This document shows positions 59,511-64,000 of a stretch of DNA of 64,000 bases, piece by piece (position 1 is the stretch's first letter; the number at the start of each line of letters is the position of its first letter). Source of the DNA: Gordionus sp. m RMFG-2023 (lineage: Eukaryota; Nematomorpha; Gordioida; Chordodea; Parachordodidae); contig NC_088775.1 in assembly GCF_954871325.1 (NCBI RefSeq), forward strand, positions 32,527,561-32,591,560, in the 5' to 3' direction. Made by a program: the position numbers and the translations under genes. Under the pieces are notes generated by a model, which searched no databases, was not told where the DNA came from, and saw only the letters and a list, made by a program, of their open reading frames with translations.

Positions 59511-60507
59511 AATTTAAATTAATTTTTCCTCAAATATAATAAAATTTATAGATGGTAACTCCTATTAGAACTCAAAAAACAATAAAAAATAAAATTTTTA
59601 GGTACTCTTGGCTTTTTTAGCTTATAAATTTTATTTTGCTTTTAAAATTTTTTTGCTTATTGTTTTCCATTTTCTTATCTATTCCTCTTGATAATTTTAA
59701 TTTTCAAGCATGATTTTTTTGAAACATCATTTTGGCTTGATCAGGATCTTTAAATATCTTATTTGATTTAAAGGATTGACCAGTAAATTAATATTAAATT
59801 GTCCATTTCCAAAATTTTATAACTTATAAATTGATAAATTTAAATTCATTTTGAAAAGATTGGCCTGGATTAAGTTTTTATAAAAAATCTAGCCTGACAC
59901 TGGTTTATATTATTTTTATGATCAACTCAAAATTTGTACAATTATCTAAAAAAGGCAAAAAAATCCCCAAGAGTAACCTTGTGGGTAAGACAAGAGACAC
60001 TTTGAAATTTTTTGAAATTCATAGAGTATGTATCACACTATAGAATACATTTCAGTTAAAATCAGATTAATAAATTTATGAAAACACACTCAAAAGATGA
60101 TTTAAAGTTGAAAATATACATATTGCTGCTAACATATATATGAAATCCCCAAAAAATAATTATAATATCGAATTGGTTTTTTTTTAAAATATTTGCCCAA
60201 TTCGATCAAAAAAAAGTAGTTATCAGCATCAATCAGATCCATTATTTATGATACCTCTGATACCCAATCCAATAAAAAACATAAGCAAGAATAAAATTAA
60301 TAATTATCAGAGTTAAAAGATACTATTTAAATGGATCTAGATACATCATATAAAACAATTTTTATTATATAATCTCTATAAGGTTTGCATAACCCTAAAT
60401 TAGTATTCTATTGTGAAAATTAATGAAATGAGCTAAATATTTATTGACTTGATATCACATTTATCAAAATATAACTAAAATAATGATTTTTAGATTTTAA
60501 TATAATA
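59511..60507. other. No gene seen
   Basis: AT-rich sequence without a usable frame. It may be intron sequence of the upstream gene. Confidence 0.35.
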
Positions 60508-60560
60508 ATCAGAGATTTGTAAGCCCAGCCTACATGGGCTGGGCAGTTTTTTTATTATTT
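60508..60560 (+). repeat. Short GGCC-motif repeat end
   Basis: Reads CAGAGATTTGTAAGCCCAGC then CTACATGGGCTGGGC, a CAG start followed by a self-complementary GCCCAGCC...GGGCTGGGC. It belongs with the repeat at 59218. Confidence 0.5.
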
Positions 60561-60639
60561 AGCTTTCACCTTTTTTCTGGTGGTAAGCTCCTTCAATATC
60601 TCTCTCCACTTTATTATTCATGCTATTTATTTATATTTC

Positions 60640-60930
60640 TGATATCTCACTGGAGTATATCTCCCACTGGAATATCGATATTAATGCCGTTGTATCTTGG
60701 TATCACACCGAAGTATCAATATAGACAGATATCCCACCTGAGTATTCCTCGCACCATATCAATATCGACAGATATCCCACTGGAGTATTCCTCACACTGA
60801 AATATCGATATTGAAAGATATCCCTCCAGATTCTTATCGTTTCCATTGTAAGCTTGATCTCCTATGGAGTATCAATCTCGATGAATCTCCCACTGGAGTA
60901 TCGTTATCAAGTCCATTGTAGATTGGTAGA
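60640..60930 (+). repeat. Degenerate minisatellite, about 60-70-bp units
   Basis: Words such as TCCCACTGGAGTAT, CAGATATCCCAC and ATATCGATATTGA recur about five times (near 60650, 60665, 60730, 60775, 60810 and 60890). GC is higher than in the surroundings. Open frames across it follow the repeat and are not taken as genes. Confidence 0.65.
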
Positions 60931-61134
60931 AATTGTGCTTGAACGGCCCCCGATGTCACCATTATTTTTGAATGACCCACAAGTTCAGCTGCCCATCTTT
61001 CATTTTGGTTTATTGGACAAGTATCCTAGCACCCGGCTGCCCAAACCTGTCGGTGATTGTGTTGGTATTTCTCAGCTCAGATATTGTATGCCTTTACACA
61101 TCATTCATCGAAGAAAAACCTGAAAATTTTTACA

Positions 61135-61206
61135 GTTCCTTACCAGGATTGAACCTGGGACTTTCAGTTTCCAAGCATACATCATACACCACTAAGCCAA
61201 TTTTAT
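61135..61206 (-). repeat. tRNA-like head of a possible SINE
   Basis: The minus strand has an A-box (TGGCTTAGTGG), then 33 bases later a B-box (GGTTCAATCC) inside a near-normal T-arm (CCAGG...CCTGG). There is no proper acceptor or anticodon stem, so it is not a working tRNA. A GC-richer body follows on the minus strand toward 60930. This fits a tRNA-derived SINE, but no second copy is in the window. Confidence 0.5.
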
Positions 61207-61400
61207 AAAATATACCCGGGCCACGCCTGTAATTAAAAAAAAAATATACAGGGGCCAGGCTAGGCCTGAAAACAATTTTTTTAAAAAAAATATTGGGCCG
61301 GGATTTTAAAACCAAATATTTGAAATTGCCATTAGTATCTATAAATATAAAAAATCAATATAATATATTTTTAAAAAATACAGGCCAAGCCTGAAATTTT
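61207..61400. repeat. GGCC-motif repeat
   Basis: Words CCCGGGCCACGCCTG, GGGGCCAGGCTAGGCCTG, TTGGGCCGGG and CAGGCCAAGCCTG lie in AT-rich spacing, like those at 14640 and 59218. It abuts the tRNA-like head. Confidence 0.5.
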
Positions 61401-61429
61401 TTTTTAAAAGATAATAATATATTATTAAA

Positions 61430-62125
61430 TGATTATAAAATTTATTAGATTTCAGTAATAAAATATTTTCAACATTTTGGCCATTAAGGCATCCTCGTTT
61501 ATCTAAAGACATTTTAAGCTAAACTAAAAAGTCTTCTACCGGGGCACTTGAAGGGATTGTTGTATTTTCATTTATGAATAACAATTTTATATCAGGAAAA
61601 TCTACCAACCCTGCCTGTCTTCAAATTGTATTTTGTTGTAGAGCAAATGTTTAGATCATTTTTATAAATGAAGGATTTTCAATAATTGAAAATGGCTGAA
61701 TGCCCGCTATAATTAAAGCAGCTATTAAATCATCTAAAGTAATTTGGGTTAAAGTCTGTGGTCTCTTGGCAAAAATATCAGTGGACAATGAACCTAGTTC
61801 AATATTATCTTTAATAGATTTATTCTCCTTTCCCTTTTTTTTATTTTTATTAACAGTGTTTGTTGTTTTCTCTTAAAATTTAAAATTACAACTGTAAACA
61901 TTTATTTAGTATCTATACACTTAAATGTGTTACAAGTTGAGGTAATGCTAACATTTTCCTATTTTTTGGTAGATATAGCAATCATTTTACTATCAGAGAT
62001 TTGTTTTCTTTATTTTGAGATATTATTTTAAAATATGCTCTATAAATTGGTCATGGAAAAACAATGTCTGATCTTGTTGAGGCTTCATTGATTATTACTT
62101 CTTCCTTTTCATCACTATTAATTTT
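61430..62125 (-). pseudogene. ZBED-like hAT transposase remnant
   Basis: Minus-strand pieces, right to left: an exon-like start after TTTATTTTAG (KINSDEKEEVIINEASTRSD, about 62.12 kb); a second piece after TTTTAAG at about 61.875 kb containing RPQTLTQITLDDLIAALIIA then GIQPFSIIENPSFIKM, typical of ZBED-type hATs; and the C-terminal NENTTIPSSAPVEDF with ENILLLKSNK (about 61.58-61.45 kb). The middle of the transposase is missing, and several stops and frame changes are present. Confidence 0.65.
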
Positions 62126-62322
62126 ATCTAAAATAAATTTTTAAAATTAGTATAATAAAATAAAATTAACCAATTCTATTGAAAAAAAAATGATAGATTT
62201 TTTGAGATGTGTAATATCAAAATTAGTCTGGTTTATTGATAAACTTGGACATAATATTTAATGAATATTTATATATATATTTTTTATGTTTTTATATTTT
62301 ATATATATGTCGTAAGTTTTAA

Positions 62323-63120
62323 AGGGATTAGAACTATCCGGGATCTTCACGGGGTTTAAAGGGGTAACTAATAAATTAGGGTTTTAAGTTAAGGAATGAT
62401 AATACGGTATCGTTTTAATCGTGAGGAATCTTATTTTAAAAAGCGTTTTACGCGCGTTTCGTTTCGTTTCTTTCGTTTCGTTTCATTTTTTAATTTTATT
62501 GTTATTTATTAATTTTCAATGTTGTTTTTTTTGGCCTTATGAAATAAGATATGTCTAATATTCTACACCCCCCCCCCCCCCCCCTCCCCCACCTCTATTT
62601 CCTCAGACCAAGTCATACCCATCAAGACAAAGAGTGAAGACTTTCAGCCAAACGATATTAAAATTAGCTTTTATTTGATACCCATATCAAACCCTCCCCC
62701 CCCCCCCCACCCACAACATATTATACCCATCAAGACCAAGAATGAAGACTTTCAGTCAAATGATATTAAAATTAGCTTTTATTTGATACCCATATCGATA
62801 TTTTGTGTTGATAAAAATATTTGACCCGCCCATTATGGGGGAAAGATTGACCTCCAGTTTAATAGATCTTTTAATTAGCTATCGATTGATGCCCTATTTT
62901 AGACATATCTTGTTTCATAAAGCCATAAAAACAACATTGAAAATATAAATCAAATTATTTAAAAAAATAAAGCGAAACGCTCGTAAAACGCTTTTTAAAA
63001 TAAGATTTTTTTATATAATTGTTCAAACGTGATAATGCCGTATAGTTCTTTATCCTTTAAAAAATTGAATTCTTAAAGAGATCCCCTTAAATCTTGTGAT
63101 GATCCCGGTTAATGATCCCT
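62323..63120. mobile_element. MITE with TTAA target duplication and AGGGAT ends
   Basis: The ends are TTAA|AGGGATTAGAACTATCC (62319-62322 | 62323) and the inverted AGGGATCATTAACCGG, then TTAA (63121-63124). Inverted arms of about 250 bp are visible, for example AAAACGCTTTTTAAAATAAG near 62984 opposite CTTATTTTAAAAAGCGTTTT near 62430. TTAA targets point to piggyBac or Kolobok; AGGG ends slightly favour Kolobok, as an inference. The interior has poly-C runs and a 115-bp duplication. It is non-coding. Confidence 0.85.
62568..62800 (+). repeat. About 115-bp tandem duplication with poly-C runs inside the TTAA MITE
   Basis: A run of 17 C, then CATCAAGACAAAGAGTGAAG...TTTATTTGATACCCATAT, occurs once from about 62568 and again from about 62696 (run of about 12 C, then CATCAAGACCAAGAATGAAG). 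Confidence 0.85.
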
Positions 63121-63229
63121 TTAAAAATTATGACATATAACTTTTTATTATAGTAGTCTTAAAATATTAGTTATATGCTCAAATGAAATAAAATAAATTT
63201 TGCAATATTATAAAAAAGCATTAAATAAA

Positions 63230-63355
63230 CATATATCAAAATATATCCTAAAAACAGATACAGATACCTCAAAAATTATATCTAGATACAGATACTTTAA
63301 AAAAATCTATCTATATCTAAATGCAGTATCTAGATACTTTAACAACTCCGATAAA
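63230..63355 (-). repeat. GTATCTAGATAC motif-array repeat
   Basis: On the minus strand it reads CGGAGTTGTTAAAGTATC from 63353, then repeated TATCTAGATA, AGATATAG and GTATCTGTATC words. The AGTTGTTAAAG start matches the ends of the repeats at 35059 and 44891. Confidence 0.5.
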
Positions 63356-64000
63356 TATTATCATTTTTTATTTATTTATCATTAATTAATTTATGAAATT
63401 CATAAAATTTAACTATATGTAAGAAGGAATAGGAAATAAAGTTTAGCAACACCTTATTTTTTTTACTGGCTTATAATTTTTTTTATAAATTCACAACATA
63501 ATGTTCACTTTTTAAAAAAATTATCAAGGTAAATTATTAACCGAGTATCGATATCGGTGTATCCTTGGTTTATACTAATATAAATATTATTTAAATAAAA
63601 TCAGCCCTGCATATTTAAATAATTTTATAGTATTTATGGTAATTTTGATGTATTTTCTACACTTGTTAATTCACATAAAATATTTATTTAGTTCTTATAT
63701 CTACAAAATTTTTATATTTATAATTAATTGGGTTGGTAACCTAATAAGTGTAAAATCATCAAAGCTCAATATATAAATTTACACAGGATGTAATACTTTA
63801 ATAATTAAGGTTAGATCTGCCCCCCCCCCTCTAACCATTTGCGTTTTTTCACCTTGTCACACATTTGATGAATTGGGCCTGCAGGCTTCTGTTATTCATT
63901 AATAAAGATTTTTAGAAAGAAAACTATTAATCTTTTTAAGTTTCTATTTGCTACAGAGCATACCTAGCAATCGGGTTGGCAAAATTTATTTTTTTGAAAA
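63356..64000. other. No gene seen; element scrap near 63820-63900
   Basis: AT-rich spacer. Near 63820 there is a run of nine C, and at about 63879-63897 the minus strand reads CAGAAGCCTGCAGGCCC, the end type of the GGCC-motif repeats. The window stops before its other end. Confidence 0.45.

Noticed and set aside
61135-61206. A functional tRNA gene
   Set aside because: The acceptor and anticodon stems do not pair and the T-loop is one base short; only the internal promoter boxes are preserved.

Overview
This is a very AT-rich eukaryotic window, dominated by transposable elements. The only conserved host gene I can name is eIF5A on the minus strand (17695-18162). Its protein is of animal type (core around [19 protein letters not shown], modified lysine in TGKHG). 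Introns are tiny: 64 bp next to the eIF5A start, 41-47 bp in an unnamed gene at 58465-59161, about 61 bp in a hAT transposase. With Ty3/gypsy, hAT, piggyBac, MADF-carrying and Sola-like elements, this points to an invertebrate animal with a compact-intron, AT-biased genome. I cannot name the species.

Layout, left to right. 0.2-2.6 kb: a Sola-like DNA transposon with about 610-bp inverted ends. 8.2-12.9 kb: a hAT transposase remnant split by a second, related Sola-like element (8413-12150). 13.8-15.2 kb: a hAT scrap, a MITE and GC-motif repeats. 17.0-18.2 kb: a small membrane-protein ORF converging on eIF5A. 18.7-21.3 kb: a MITE end, then a non-autonomous hAT copy holding an 8-bp-TSD MITE with three GAA-loop hairpins. 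21.3-30.6 kb: a hAT of the 52-kDa repressor (P52rIPK) type, split by a gypsy fossil (22314-28166) and a short LTR element (28317-30407). 30.6-33.0 kb: tandem arrays (46 bp, 13 bp, about 298 bp). 33.1-34.6 kb: a MULE-associated scrap and a MADF gene inside a PIF/Harbinger-like element.

35-39.8 kb: a second gypsy fossil whose 3' LTR cuts a ZMYM1-like hAT (39.8-43.6 kb). That hAT carries a tandemly repeated pair of small 5' exons. 44.9-52.2 kb: a 7.35-kb, almost perfectly palindromic element with hAT-like ends and a clean 8-bp TSD, with a rearranged piggyBac at its centre. 53.5-57.6 kb: another ZMYM1-like hAT with four recognisable exons and a MITE in intron 3. 58.5-59.2 kb: start of an unnamed multi-exon host gene. 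59.2-64 kb: GGCC-motif repeats, a minisatellite, a tRNA-like SINE head, a ZBED-like hAT remnant and a TTAA-flanked MITE.

The window records successive nested insertions, dated relatively by intact target-site duplications. No new multi-gene system is visible. The strongest candidates for something undescribed are the giant palindromic element, the class of short repeats that keep similar ends but change their internal self-complementary motif, and the repeated exon pair.
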